Source of the DNA: DASUPK01 sp963815665
GTDB taxonomy: Bacteria; Actinomycetota; Thermoleophilia; Solirubrobacterales; 70-9
DNA: 64,000 nt
Assembly (NCBI GenBank): GCA_963815665.1
Contig: CAWFHN010000013.1
Location: 558,001-622,000, forward strand
Direction of reading: 5' to 3'
Each line of letters opens with the position of its first letter. Positions within the stretch are counted from its first letter, which is position 1. Of this stretch, positions 32,789 to 41,144 are shown piece after piece. The position numbers were made by a program, and so were the translations under genes. The notes under the pieces are model-generated. The model saw only the letters and a list, made by a program, of their open reading frames with translations. It searched no databases and was not told the origin of the DNA.

Positions 32789-33502
32789 TCAGGCTCGGCC
32801 CCCGAGTTCCACGGCCCGGGCGAAGACCGCATCGAGCATCGGCTCGGTGAGCTTGCCGGTGAAGGTGTTCTGCTGCGAGGGGTGAAAGCACCCGAGCAGC
32901 GACCACTGACGCCGCCGGCCGTCCTCGGAGGTCTCGATGGCCGACTCGGCGCCATGTCCAAAGCGCGGGCGCGGGCGCGGCAGCTCGGCGCCCGACGCCG
33001 CCAGGGCCAGCAGCGACCCGGTCCACGCGAACGAGCCCAGCGCCACGATCACGCGGGCGGCACGGAGCAGCCGCAGCTCCCGGACCAGATACGGCAGGCA
33101 GTTGTCGCGCTCCTCGGTGGTCGGCCGGTTCTGCGGTGGAGGGCAGCGGTTGACGGCGGTGACGTAGGCGCCGCGCAGGCGAAGCCCGTCGTCCGCGCTC
33201 ACCGAGGTCGGCTGGTTCGCCAGCCCCGCCCGGTGCAGGGCGGCGTATAGCCAGTCCCCCGAGCGGTCGCCCGTGAACACCCGGCCGGTCCGATTGCCGC
33301 CGTGGGCCGCCGGCGCCAGCCCGACGACCATGATGGCCGCCCGGGGGTCACCGAAGCCGGGCAGCGGCCGTGCCCAATAGGGCTCGCCCCGATACCGGCG
33401 CGGCGGCTCCCCCGCGCTCCGCTCCCGCCACTCGACCAGGCGCGGGCAGCGCTCGCAGGAGACGACCTCGCGGCGGAGTGCGGGAAGCGAGTCTGCCATC
33501 AC
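32789..33502 (-). CDS. Uracil-DNA glycosylase, family 5 (UdgB type)
   Basis: This enzyme removes uracil and some deaminated purines from DNA to start base-excision repair. The 237-residue protein has the family-5 active-site motif GLAPAAHGGNRTGRVFTGD and the late motif HPSQQNTFTG. Its Fe-S cluster cysteines include the CERC pair near residue 16 and two in NRCPPPQNRP...NCLPYL. Two adjacent starts are possible, GTG at 33502 and ATG at 33499. It converges on the TylF-like gene with eight bases between stops and is divergent from a methyltransferase. It is not obviously linked to the polysaccharide genes around it. Confidence 0.92.
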   Translation of the reverse strand: MMADSLPALRREVVSCERCPRLVEWRERSAGEPPRRYRGEPYWARPLPGFGDPRAAIMVVGLAPAAHGGNRTGRVFTGDRSGDWLYAALHRAGLANQPTSVSADDGLRLRGAYVTAVNRCPPPQNRPTTEERDNCLPYLVRELRLLRAARVIVALGSFAWTGSLLALAASGAELPRPRPRFGHGAESAIETSEDGRRRQWSLLGCFHPSQQNTFTGKLTEPMLDAVFARAVELGGRA

Positions 33503-33612
33503 AGGCTCTGCTCCGATCCGGCCCGGCTCTCCATGAGCGGATCATGGGGGCATCGGGCGACGGATTCGCGCCGAGCGCAGGAGCCCCAAGCTTGCGTAGA
33601 TTCACCCCAGAC

Positions 33613-34305
33613 GTGAACTCCTCCCTATCGCAGTTCAATCGCCGGATCTTTTCGGAACATCGATTCGAGGCGCGGGAATCCCGGCTCCGGAAGGCGCTCG
33701 ACCTGCTCGACGAGGAGAGCGAGCGGGGACGTCTCCTCGACGTCGCGGCCGGCAGCGGAATCGCCGCTCAGCTCCTGCAGGAGGGCGGCTGGGAGGTCTC
33801 GGCGCTGGACATCAGCGAGGAGCTCGTCTCGCAGATCGGCGAGCGCGGGGTCGATGCGCGAGTCCACGATCTGGCCTCCGGGCCGCTGCCCTTCGGGGAT
33901 CAGACCTTCGCGGCGGTATTCGCCGGCGAGATCATCGAGCACCTCGTCGACACCACGGAGTTCCTCGATGAGCTGAGGCGGGTGCTCGTTCCGGGCGGCG
34001 TCGCGGTGCTCACGACCCCGAACCTCGCGAGCTTCGAGAACCGCCTGCGACTGCTCCTCGGGCGGTATCCGATCTGGGTGGAGTTCGCGATGAGCGATCA
34101 GGGCCACGTCCGCTCCTACACTCTGCCGACGCTGCGTGCCCACCTCGGCGCCCGGGGCTTCGCAGTCGAGGCGATCGTCGGCAACTGGGTGCCGTTCCTC
34201 CCACAGCGATGGGTGAACGACGTCCGCTTTCCAGCGCTCGCCCGCACTGGGGACTGGTTCCCCGCGCTCTCGCAGGGCCTTATCGCCAAGGCCCGCCGGT
34301 GCTAG
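33613..34305 (+). CDS. SAM-dependent methyltransferase
   Basis: This class I methyltransferase has the SAM motif LLDVAAGSGIAA, the acidic ALDIS after strand 2, and a later LRRVLVPGGVAVLTTPN strand, typical of the type-11 (UbiE/COQ5-like) group. Starting at GTG 33613 gives 230 residues. An ATG at 33544 would add 23 low-complexity residues. A TAGATT hexamer ten bases before the GTG favours the shorter form. Acceptor substrate is unknown, and the location at the edge of the glycan region suggests sugar or lipid methylation. It converges on the DUF5995 gene, with eight bases between stops. Confidence 0.85.
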   Translation: MNSSLSQFNRRIFSEHRFEARESRLRKALDLLDEESERGRLLDVAAGSGIAAQLLQEGGWEVSALDISEELVSQIGERGVDARVHDLASGPLPFGDQTFAAVFAGEIIEHLVDTTEFLDELRRVLVPGGVAVLTTPNLASFENRLRLLLGRYPIWVEFAMSDQGHVRSYTLPTLRAHLGARGFAVEAIVGNWVPFLPQRWVNDVRFPALARTGDWFPALSQGLIAKARRC

Positions 34306-34313
34306 GGCCGGGG

Positions 34314-35246
34314 CTATTGCGCGGCGGCGCAGTACGGGTCGCGGATCAGGTTGTAGCCGGGGATGGTGCTGGCGGCGACGATGTCGAGGGCGAAGGCGGC
34401 CGCCTGCGTCTCGATGTTCTGCTTGACGAGCGCGAGCTGAAGCGGGTTGTTGCGCGCGGCGATCAGGTCCTCTGCGTTCCGCCAGGCGTTCTCACGCAGG
34501 CCCCTGATGCCCTGAAGGGCGCCGACCTCCTCGAACGGCGAGAGGTCCCCGGCGACCGTGAAGATCGGGTCGTAGCGCTGCCCAAGCTCGACCTGGAGCG
34601 GATCGATCACCCTGTCGAGGAACTGGTTGACCGCGTCGTGATCCGGCTTGCGCGTGCTGCCATCGGGGTGCAGCAGGCCGACCGCGGCCAGCGTGTACGG
34701 AAGGTCCCGGTTGATGTGCGCGTTCATCCCGAGCAGCAGGTCGCCCATCCCCTCGATGCTGGGGTTGCTCGCGGAGTCGAAGGCGATCTTCCAGGCGAGC
34801 GGAACGGAGCGGCCGGCGTGGTAGTCGTCCCAGGCGTTGAAGTAGTACTGGGCGAAGATCGCGTCCTCATGGCGGATCCACGGGTCGTCGCTGAAGGTGC
34901 CCGGGTCGTCGTTGATCGTTCGCGCGAACTCCTGGGTCGTGCGCAGATAGGTGAGGGCGAACACCGCGCTGTGGCTGCAGCTCGCATCGAGGGGCTCCCA
35001 GCGATGGGTCATCTCGTTGATCACCTTCTTGGGGCACGACGGCCTGCCGGTCTTGCAGACGTCCCAGCCGGGCGACAGCGTGCCGGCGGGCGTGTACGGG
35101 TTGGCGGGAAGCAGCGCCGGCCAGTTCGGCTCGGGCAGCGTGTACGCCCCGGCCTGCGCGACGCCGACACCGCCGGCACCCAGGCAAACCAGCACAACGC
35201 ACAGCGCGAGTTTCCCTCTCCCCATCAGCATCCGATCGGCGGGCAT
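34314..35246 (-). CDS. Secreted DUF5995 family protein
   Basis: This 310-residue protein has an N-terminal signal peptide (hydrophobic core about residues 13-32, ending AQA) and should be exported. The mature part is helical and carries the FALTYLRTTQEFAR segment and the GMNAHINRDLPYTLA motif typical of DUF5995 proteins, which have no established function. The conserved His and Asp residues in NAHINRDL suggest a metal or catalytic site; that is inference. ATG codons also occur at 35231 and 35225, so the exact start is uncertain. It lies between a methyltransferase and the fcl-like gene. Confidence 0.8.
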   Translation of the reverse strand: MPADRMLMGRGKLALCVVLVCLGAGGVGVAQAGAYTLPEPNWPALLPANPYTPAGTLSPGWDVCKTGRPSCPKKVINEMTHRWEPLDASCSHSAVFALTYLRTTQEFARTINDDPGTFSDDPWIRHEDAIFAQYYFNAWDDYHAGRSVPLAWKIAFDSASNPSIEGMGDLLLGMNAHINRDLPYTLAAVGLLHPDGSTRKPDHDAVNQFLDRVIDPLQVELGQRYDPIFTVAGDLSPFEEVGALQGIRGLRENAWRNAEDLIAARNNPLQLALVKQNIETQAAAFALDIVAASTIPGYNLIRDPYCAAAQ

Positions 35247-35302
35247 GTTGCCGGAGCCGGTAGCCGGCCGCTACGACGAAATTGCGTAAGCCTCGAGGTC
35301 GC

Positions 35303-36274
35303 TCAGGCGGAGGAGCCGGCGGCCGCCAGGTCGGCGGCGCGGAACGACTCGATCGTCCGCTTCAGTCCATCCGCCAGGGGCGTCTCCGCCTCGAAGCCGA
35401 TCAGATCGAGGGCCCTGCTCACATCGAGGTAGCGCTTCGGCTGGCCGTCCGGCCGGCTCTCGTCCCACACCGTGTTCCCCTCGAAGCCGGCGAGTGCCGA
35501 GATCGTCTCCGCCAGCTCACGGATGCTCGTCTCCCTGCCCGTGCCGATGTTTACCGGCTCCGAGGTCCCCAGTCGCTCCGCGCAGAGGATCAACGCCCGG
35601 GCGGCATCGTCGACATAGAGAAACTCGCGCGACGGCTTCCCGGTTCCCCAGAGGACGACCTCGGGGTCGGCGCGGTCGGCCGCCAGCACGAACTTGTGGA
35701 TCATCGCCGCGATCACGTGAGAGTCCTCGAGGTCGAAGTTGTCCCCCGGCCCGTAGAGGTTGGCCATCACCGGGGCGCAGGAATCGAGGCGGTACTGGCG
35801 GCGGTACGAGTCGCTGAGCACCAGCAGCATCTTCTTCGCCAGGCCGTAAGGGGCGTTCGACTCCTCCGGGTAGCCGTCCCAGATGTTCTCCTCCTCGAAG
35901 GGGACGGGGGTGAACTTCGGATAGGCGCAGACCGAGCACGCCGCCACGAGCTTCTCGACGCCCAGCTCGCGACTCGCCTCGAAGACGTTCAGCCCCATGG
36001 CGAGGTTGTCGTGGGCGAGCGGGCCCGGGTTGCGGCGGTTGTAGCCGATGCCGCCCACGTTCGCGGCCAGGTGAATGACCACCTGGGCGCCATCCAGCGC
36101 CGCGAAACACGCCTCGCGATCGCGGAGGTCGTGGTCTGCGGATCGCGTGATCCGCACCTCGGCGCCGAGGTCACCGAGCATCGCGACCGTCGGCCGGCCC
36201 AGGAAGCCGGCGCCGCCGGTCACCACGACTTGCTTGCCGGACCAGAACCGGGGGTCTGGGGTGGCGTCGGCCAT
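35303..36274 (-). CDS. fcl: NAD-dependent epimerase/dehydratase, GDP-L-fucose synthase-like
   Basis: This 323-residue extended SDR resembles GDP-L-fucose synthase, which epimerises and reduces GDP-4-keto-6-deoxymannose made by Gmd. It has TGGAGFLG (19-26), an SVCAYPK segment like the Fcl CIYPK motif, and the catalytic Tyr143-x3-Lys147. The FEEENIWDGYPEESNAPYGLAK stretch aligns with Fcl rather than with GalE. Two Gmd-type genes in the same region support a GDP-6-deoxyhexose pathway. An exact product (fucose, colitose-like or other) cannot be fixed from sequence alone. It is divergent from a GT4 gene, with 38 bases between the two ATG codons. Confidence 0.8.
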   Translation of the reverse strand: MADATPDPRFWSGKQVVVTGGAGFLGRPTVAMLGDLGAEVRITRSADHDLRDREACFAALDGAQVVIHLAANVGGIGYNRRNPGPLAHDNLAMGLNVFEASRELGVEKLVAACSVCAYPKFTPVPFEEENIWDGYPEESNAPYGLAKKMLLVLSDSYRRQYRLDSCAPVMANLYGPGDNFDLEDSHVIAAMIHKFVLAADRADPEVVLWGTGKPSREFLYVDDAARALILCAERLGTSEPVNIGTGRETSIRELAETISALAGFEGNTVWDESRPDGQPKRYLDVSRALDLIGFEAETPLADGLKRTIESFRAADLAAAGSSA

Positions 36275-36299
36275 CGAGGCATGAGGGTACCTGGCGGAT

Positions 36300-36305
36300 T
36301 ACTCT
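36300..36305 (+). promoter_or_regulatory. -10 element of the GT4 gene
   Basis: TACTCT lies seven bases before the ATG at 36313, matching the leaderless pattern TANNNT-N7-ATG. No ribosome binding site is seen. Confidence 0.45.
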
Positions 36306-36312
36306 CGCCGCG

Positions 36313-37572
36313 ATGGCAACCCCGCCTCAGCCGGACCCCGGCAGCCCCCTGCGCGTCTGCATCGACGCCCGGCTTGGCGAGGGGCGCTTCGGCGGCGTCG
36401 AGCAGGTTGTGATCGGACTCGCCGCCGGGCTCGCCAGGCTCGGAGACGGCGATGAGGAGTACCTCTTCCTCACCCTTCCGGAGCACGACGAGTGGCTCCG
36501 TCCGTACCTCGGCGGCCCCTGCCGCGTCCTGCATCCCCACCGCGGCTACCCCTCCCGGCGCTCGCGAGCCGTGGCCCGGGGACTGATGGAGCGCCTGCCG
36601 GGCGTCGGTCTCTCGTTCGCCGTTCGGCCCTCCGACGGGACTGTCGAGCGAGCGGGCGCCGAAGTCGTCCACTTTCCGTTTCAGGACGCGTTCACAACGG
36701 ACGTCCCGAGCATCTACCAGCCGCACGATCTACAGCACCTGCACCTGCCCGAGCTCTTCAGCCCCTGGGTGCGAGCGAGGCGGGATCGGGTCTACCGAAC
36801 TCACTGCGACCGGGCCACGATGGTGGTGGCGATGACCTCGTGGGGGAAACGAGACTTCGTCGCGAACTACGACCTGCCGCCCGAGAAGGTCACCGTCGTC
36901 CCCGGCGGATCGGTGCTGCGCGATTACCCGTCTCCCACCGACCGGGACCTGGAGGAGGTGCGCTCGCGACTGACGCTGCCGGAGTCGTTCCTGCTCTATC
37001 CGGCGCAGACCTGGCCCCACAAGAACCATGAGCGGCTGCTGCAGGCGCTCGCCTCGATCCGCGACGAGCACGGGGTGAGCATCCCCCTGGTCTGCCCCGG
37101 CAGGCAAACCGAGCACCACCGGCAGATCCAGGACCTCGTCCGCGGGCTCGGCCTCGAGTCGCTCACCCGGTTCCCGGGCTTCGTCACCCCCCTTGAGCTC
37201 CGCTGTCTCTACGAGCTCGCGACGGGGCTGGTCTTCCCGAGCCGGTTCGAGGGCTGGGGGCTGCCGATCTGCGAGGCGTTCGACGCCGGGCTCCCGGTGG
37301 CTTCCTCGACGGCGACCGGCCTTCCCGACGTGGTCGGGGACGCCGGGTTGATGTTCGACCCGGAGGACACCGGCGAGATGGCCCGGCAGGTGCTGCGGCT
37401 CTGGCGGGACGAGGGGCTCCGAGACACGTTGCGGGAGCGTGGCGGCGAGCGCGCCGCGCTCTTCAGCTTCGACCGCACGGCGAGGCTCTTTCGCGCCCAC
37501 TACCGCCGAATCGGGCAACGGTCGCTGTCAGAGGAAGACCGTATCCTTCTGGCGGCCCCGCCCCCTGCCTGA
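36313..37572 (+). CDS. Glycosyltransferase family 4
   Basis: This 419-residue GT-B enzyme should transfer a sugar from a nucleotide donor onto a growing glycan in the cytoplasm. The N-terminal domain starts RVCIDARLGEGRFGGVEQV. The C-terminal donor domain has LLYPAQTWPHKNHERLL and the GT4 signature PSRFEGWGLPICEAFDAG with the conserved E-x7-E spacing. It begins a plus-strand run that continues through the coiled-coil gene, a second GT4 and a Gmd-type gene, all tightly spaced or overlapping, so these are probably one operon. Donor and acceptor are unknown. Confidence 0.92.
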   Translation: MATPPQPDPGSPLRVCIDARLGEGRFGGVEQVVIGLAAGLARLGDGDEEYLFLTLPEHDEWLRPYLGGPCRVLHPHRGYPSRRSRAVARGLMERLPGVGLSFAVRPSDGTVERAGAEVVHFPFQDAFTTDVPSIYQPHDLQHLHLPELFSPWVRARRDRVYRTHCDRATMVVAMTSWGKRDFVANYDLPPEKVTVVPGGSVLRDYPSPTDRDLEEVRSRLTLPESFLLYPAQTWPHKNHERLLQALASIRDEHGVSIPLVCPGRQTEHHRQIQDLVRGLGLESLTRFPGFVTPLELRCLYELATGLVFPSRFEGWGLPICEAFDAGLPVASSTATGLPDVVGDAGLMFDPEDTGEMARQVLRLWRDEGLRDTLRERGGERAALFSFDRTARLFRAHYRRIGQRSLSEEDRILLAAPPPA

Positions 37573-37594
37573 GCGCAGGAGCTTTCCGATCAAC

Positions 37595-37924
37595 GTGGAC
37601 AGCCCCTCTCCCGACAAGCACGACGGCTTCGCGCTCAGGCGCGCGCTCGCGAGGGTGCTGTCGGCGCTGCGCCGCGTCGCGGGCAGCCTCTTCCAAATGG
37701 TCTTCCACGACCAGCTCGGCGATCTGCGACGCCAGACCCAGCGGCTGGGGTCGGCGTCCGTGGAGTCGACCACCTACCTGGGCAGCGAGGTGCGGGCGCT
37801 CGACGAGCGGCTCGCCGCGATCGAGCGAGAGCTTGCGGAGCTCCGGGGGCTGATCGAGCGGCAGGGCCGCGCCGCGCCCATCGCGGAGTCCGACGAGATC
37901 GCCGCTCGCCCCCACGCCGGCTGA
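37595..37924 (+). CDS. Small coiled-coil protein sharing a motif with the protein at 46843
   Basis: From GTG 37595 the product is 109 residues: a charged N-terminus, an amphipathic or weakly hydrophobic segment (about 12-32), then a long helix with heptad-like pattern to about residue 90. The centre reads SVESTTYLGSEVRALDERL. A matching segment, AVESLAYVGVELRRLGDLV, occurs near the N-terminus of the protein encoded at 46843-47589. No family is recognised. It sits between two GT4 genes, 22 bases after one and one base before the next. The start is uncertain. A scaffold or membrane-tether role for glycan enzymes is speculation. Confidence 0.65.
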   Translation: MDSPSPDKHDGFALRRALARVLSALRRVAGSLFQMVFHDQLGDLRRQTQRLGSASVESTTYLGSEVRALDERLAAIERELAELRGLIERQGRAAPIAESDEIAARPHAG

Positions 37925-37925
37925 G

Positions 37926-39122
37926 ATGACGCTCGACCCAGGGTCCGTCTGGCTTGATGCCCGTGGGACCCAGAGCATCGGTCACGCCGAGCGCGGAATC
38001 GCCCGCTACGTCGCCGAGCACTCCCGCGCGCTGCTCGAGATCGCGCCCGAGCTGATCGGCTGGATCGGCCTGAGCGACGAGGTTCCGCTGCCGGAGTCGG
38101 GCGGCGCCCTGCTCGACTCGGGCAAGGTCGCCTGGCACGACAAGGACCATGGTCCCTCGGGACAGGCCCCCGGCATCTACCACGTGATGTCGCCGTTCGA
38201 GGCGGATTTCGAGCTCGACGACGTCTGGCCCGCCTGGAGCCGAGAGCGCTCGCGACTCGTGGTGACGCTCTACGACCTGATCCCGCTGATCATGCGCGAC
38301 CAGTACAACGCCGACTGGGGCTACTGGGCGACCGCATGGATCGCCCGGCTCGGCCTGATGCGCTCCGCGCATCAGGTTCTGACGATCTCCCAGCAGACCG
38401 CCGACGACGCGATGGAGCATCTGCGCGTCCCCGAGGAGCGCATCACCGTGATCGACTCCGGTGTCTCGGACCATTTCTCGAAGCTCGTCTCCTCCCGCGC
38501 CGAGGCTGAGTCGATCCTGAGCGAGGCACTGCCCAAGGTGCGGCCCGGCTTCCTGCTCTACGTCGGCGGAACCGACTTCCGCAAGAATCTCGAGGGGGCG
38601 ATCCGCGGGTACGCCGAGCTGCCGCCGCCTCTGCGTGACGCCCATCAGCTCGTCATCGCCTGCAACCTCGCCTTCCTGCGCCGCTTCAACCTGCGGGCGT
38701 TCGCACGCAAGCTCGGGATCGAGCCGCGCAACTTCCTGCTGACCGGGTTCGTCGCGGACCGCGAGCTGGCGGCGCTCTACAGGGCCTGCGAGCTGTTCGT
38801 CTTCCCGTCCCTGTACGAGGGAGCCGGGCTCCCGATCCTGGAGGCGATGACCTGCGGAGCACCGGTCGCCGCCAGCGGGGTCTCCGCGATGCCCGAGCTG
38901 CTCGGGGACATGCGAGCCACCTTCGACCCCGAGGACCCGGCCGACATCGCGCGCTGCCTACGCGAGATCCTCGAGGACCCGGCGCTGCTCGACGCGCTCC
39001 GCGAGCGCTCGCATCAGCGAGCCGCGCTCTACACCTGGGAGCGGGTCGCGAAGCGAACGATCGAGGGGTACGAGCGAGCCCTGGAGATGTCTCTCGAGCC
39101 GATGGAGCCGCTGCCCCTGTGA
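37926..39122 (+). CDS. Glycosyltransferase family 4
   Basis: The 398-residue GT-B enzyme starts VWLDARGTQSIGHAERGIARY and has a middle LVVTLYDLIPLI segment, the FLLYVGGTDFRKNLEG donor-domain opening and the GT4 signature PSLYEGAGLPILEAMTCG. It is clearly paralogous to the first half of the fused glycosyltransferase at 44451-46838 (same segment order and nearly identical signature). The ATG follows the coiled-coil gene stop by one base, and its own stop overlaps the next gene as GTGA, so translation is coupled in both directions. It probably adds one sugar of the surface polymer; donor unknown. Confidence 0.92.
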   Translation: MTLDPGSVWLDARGTQSIGHAERGIARYVAEHSRALLEIAPELIGWIGLSDEVPLPESGGALLDSGKVAWHDKDHGPSGQAPGIYHVMSPFEADFELDDVWPAWSRERSRLVVTLYDLIPLIMRDQYNADWGYWATAWIARLGLMRSAHQVLTISQQTADDAMEHLRVPEERITVIDSGVSDHFSKLVSSRAEAESILSEALPKVRPGFLLYVGGTDFRKNLEGAIRGYAELPPPLRDAHQLVIACNLAFLRRFNLRAFARKLGIEPRNFLLTGFVADRELAALYRACELFVFPSLYEGAGLPILEAMTCGAPVAASGVSAMPELLGDMRATFDPEDPADIARCLREILEDPALLDALRERSHQRAALYTWERVAKRTIEGYERALEMSLEPMEPLPL

Positions 39123-40081
39123 AGCGCGCCCTGATCACGGGAATCAGCGGCCAGGACGGGAGCTACCTGGCCGAGCTGCTGCTCGAGAAGGGCTACGAGG
39201 TCCACGGGCTCGTGCACGGCTCGACCGACCGGCGCTTCGATCGCCTGGAGCCCATCCTCGACCGGATCACCCTCTATCCCGGCGACCTGCTCGACGAGCA
39301 CTCCCTGATCGAGGTGCTGAGGGGGAGCGCTCCCGACGAGATCTACAACCTGGCGGCGATGTCCTCGGTCGCGGAGTCCTGGAAGCTCGCGGTGGCCACC
39401 GCCGAGTACACCGCCGTCGGCGTCACCCGCATACTCGAGGGGATCCGCCAGGTCTGCCCGGGAGCGCGCTTCTACCAGGCGTCCTCCTCGGAGATGTTCG
39501 GCCGGGCGCGGGAGACCCCCCAGACCGAGCGCACGCCCTTCTACCCCCGCAGCCCCTACGGCGTGGCGAAGGTCTACGGCCACTTCATCACGGTCAACTA
39601 CCGGGAGAGCTTCGGGCTCCACGCCAGCTCCGGGATCCTCTTCAACCACGAGTCGCCCCGCCGTGGGGAGGCGTTCGTCACCCGGCGGATCAGCCGCGGC
39701 GTCGCGTCGATCAAGCTGGGCCTGAGCGACGAGCTCGTCCTCGGGAACCTGGACGTGCGACGCGACTGGGGATACGCCAAGGAGTACGTCGAGGCGATGT
39801 GGCTGATGCTCCAGCAGGACGACGCCGACGACTACGTGATCGGGACGGGGGTCTCGCACTCCGTGCGGGATCTCGTCGATGCGGCATTCGCCTGCGTCGA
39901 CCTGAAGGCCGACGACCATGTCCGAATCGACCCGGAGCTGGCGCGCCCCGCCGATATCGAGGAGCTGGTGGCGGACCCTGCCAAGGCCGGGGAGAGGCTC
40001 GGCTGGGAGCCGCAGGTCTCCTTCGAGGAGGTCGTCGAGATGATGGTTCGCGATGACCTCGACGCCCTCGCCCAGCGGTAG
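39119..40081 (+). CDS. gmd: GDP-mannose 4,6-dehydratase-like SDR
   Basis: This 320-residue extended SDR resembles Gmd, which converts GDP-mannose to GDP-4-keto-6-deoxymannose. It has GISGQDGSYLAE (8-19), SSSEMFG (122-128) with the family Ser/Glu, Tyr147-x3-Lys151, NHESPRRGEAFVTR and DWGYAKEYVEAMWLML. It lacks the longer insert found in the second Gmd at 48581, so the two are diverged paralogs. The reductase family Rmd is related but less likely given the SSSE-Y-K set. The GTG start at 39119 overlaps the previous stop by four bases. It converges on the gene at 40084. Confidence 0.85.
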   Translation: MKRALITGISGQDGSYLAELLLEKGYEVHGLVHGSTDRRFDRLEPILDRITLYPGDLLDEHSLIEVLRGSAPDEIYNLAAMSSVAESWKLAVATAEYTAVGVTRILEGIRQVCPGARFYQASSSEMFGRARETPQTERTPFYPRSPYGVAKVYGHFITVNYRESFGLHASSGILFNHESPRRGEAFVTRRISRGVASIKLGLSDELVLGNLDVRRDWGYAKEYVEAMWLMLQQDDADDYVIGTGVSHSVRDLVDAAFACVDLKADDHVRIDPELARPADIEELVADPAKAGERLGWEPQVSFEEVVEMMVRDDLDALAQR

Positions 40082-40083
40082 AT

Positions 40084-41103
40084 CTACGCCGACTCCCTCG
40101 GCCCCTTTCGGTCGCGGTGCCGGACCCGCGGGCGAATCGGCGCAGGCACGAAGTCGAGGGCACGCCCGCCCGCTCGCAGGGTGGCGGCCCAGACACGACG
40201 GCGGAGTGGCTCGGCCAGTTCCGGGTCGTCACGGCGGAAGAAGAGGGACGCCGCAGCGTCAGCGTCAGCGTCGCGCGCGGTCGAATCCGGATGCGTGAGT
40301 GGGAATCGGATCCCCTCCAGGGGACGCGCCGCGATGCCCAGCGGGTCCTGCGTCGCATTGGTCGCATCTCCGCCAAAGCCGATGTTCGAGACGAGATTGG
40401 CATTTGGGTTTATGGCGAGGCCCTCCCGGGAGAGACATGCATAGGACCACTGCGCATCCCAGTTCTCGATCTCGCTGGAGTTGTCCCAGACGTAGCGCCA
40501 GTGGCGGCGCTCGGACTTCTCAGCGAACATGCTGCGAAGGCGCTCCTCACGGCTCCCAGGGTCCAGTTCGTGCCATTCCCTGAGCTCGACGTCGTAATGC
40601 CGCCAGGCACGCCGCCACGTCGCCCATCCCCAGATGTGGACGTAGCGCGAGAAGTGGTAGCTCGCGCTTCCCGTCGGCGGCCGGCGCAGGAGCTGGCTGC
40701 CCGCGACGTGCATGATCCGCTCGTCCTCGGCATATCGCTCGAGCAGCTCGTCGCAATAGCGAAAGAACGTCGGGTGCGTGAGGCAGTCGTCCTCGAGGAT
40801 GATCGCGCGGTCGACCTCACGGAGCACCCGGTCGATCCCGGACGGGATCCGGCGCCTGAGGCCGATGTTGGAACCGGCGAAGTCGCGGGTGACATCGCAC
40901 GGCCAGTCGATCGCGTCGACGACCGCACGGGCCTGCTCGCAGCCCCGCTGGTCCTCGGCGTTCCCCTCGTGAGGCCCGTCGGCAATCAGGAAGAGGCGAC
41001 GCGGCCGGGCGCGCCGGATCTGCTCGAAGACGCGCTCGGTCCGGTCCGGTCGCTTGAAGATGACGAACGCGACCGGGGTCTGCAGCTGGGTCTCGGTCGC
41101 CAT
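40084..41103 (-). CDS. Glycosyltransferase (GT-A type)
   Basis: The 339-residue protein begins VAFVIFKRPDRTERVFEQI, a nucleotide-binding start typical of GT-A enzymes. It carries the acidic metal motif AIILEDDCLTHPTFFRYC, followed by HIWGWATWRRAW, a pattern seen in sugar-transferring proteins of polysaccharide clusters. It is soluble, with no membrane helix. The ATG at 41103 has TAGACT eight bases upstream, so the message is probably leaderless. It converges on the Gmd-like gene with two bases between stops. Donor and acceptor cannot be inferred. Confidence 0.8.
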   Translation of the reverse strand: MATETQLQTPVAFVIFKRPDRTERVFEQIRRARPRRLFLIADGPHEGNAEDQRGCEQARAVVDAIDWPCDVTRDFAGSNIGLRRRIPSGIDRVLREVDRAIILEDDCLTHPTFFRYCDELLERYAEDERIMHVAGSQLLRRPPTGSASYHFSRYVHIWGWATWRRAWRHYDVELREWHELDPGSREERLRSMFAEKSERRHWRYVWDNSSEIENWDAQWSYACLSREGLAINPNANLVSNIGFGGDATNATQDPLGIAARPLEGIRFPLTHPDSTARDADADAAASLFFRRDDPELAEPLRRRVWAATLRAGGRALDFVPAPIRPRVRHRDRKGPRESA

Positions 41104-41111
41104 CCGGCGCC

Positions 41112-41117
41112 AGTCTA
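41112..41117 (-). promoter_or_regulatory. -10 element of the GT-A gene
   Basis: TAGACT on the minus strand lies eight bases before the ATG at 41103. It is the same hexamer as at 5399, with one base more spacing. Confidence 0.4.
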
Positions 41118-41144
41118 GAGCGACCCTGGTGGGGCTCTAGGGCA

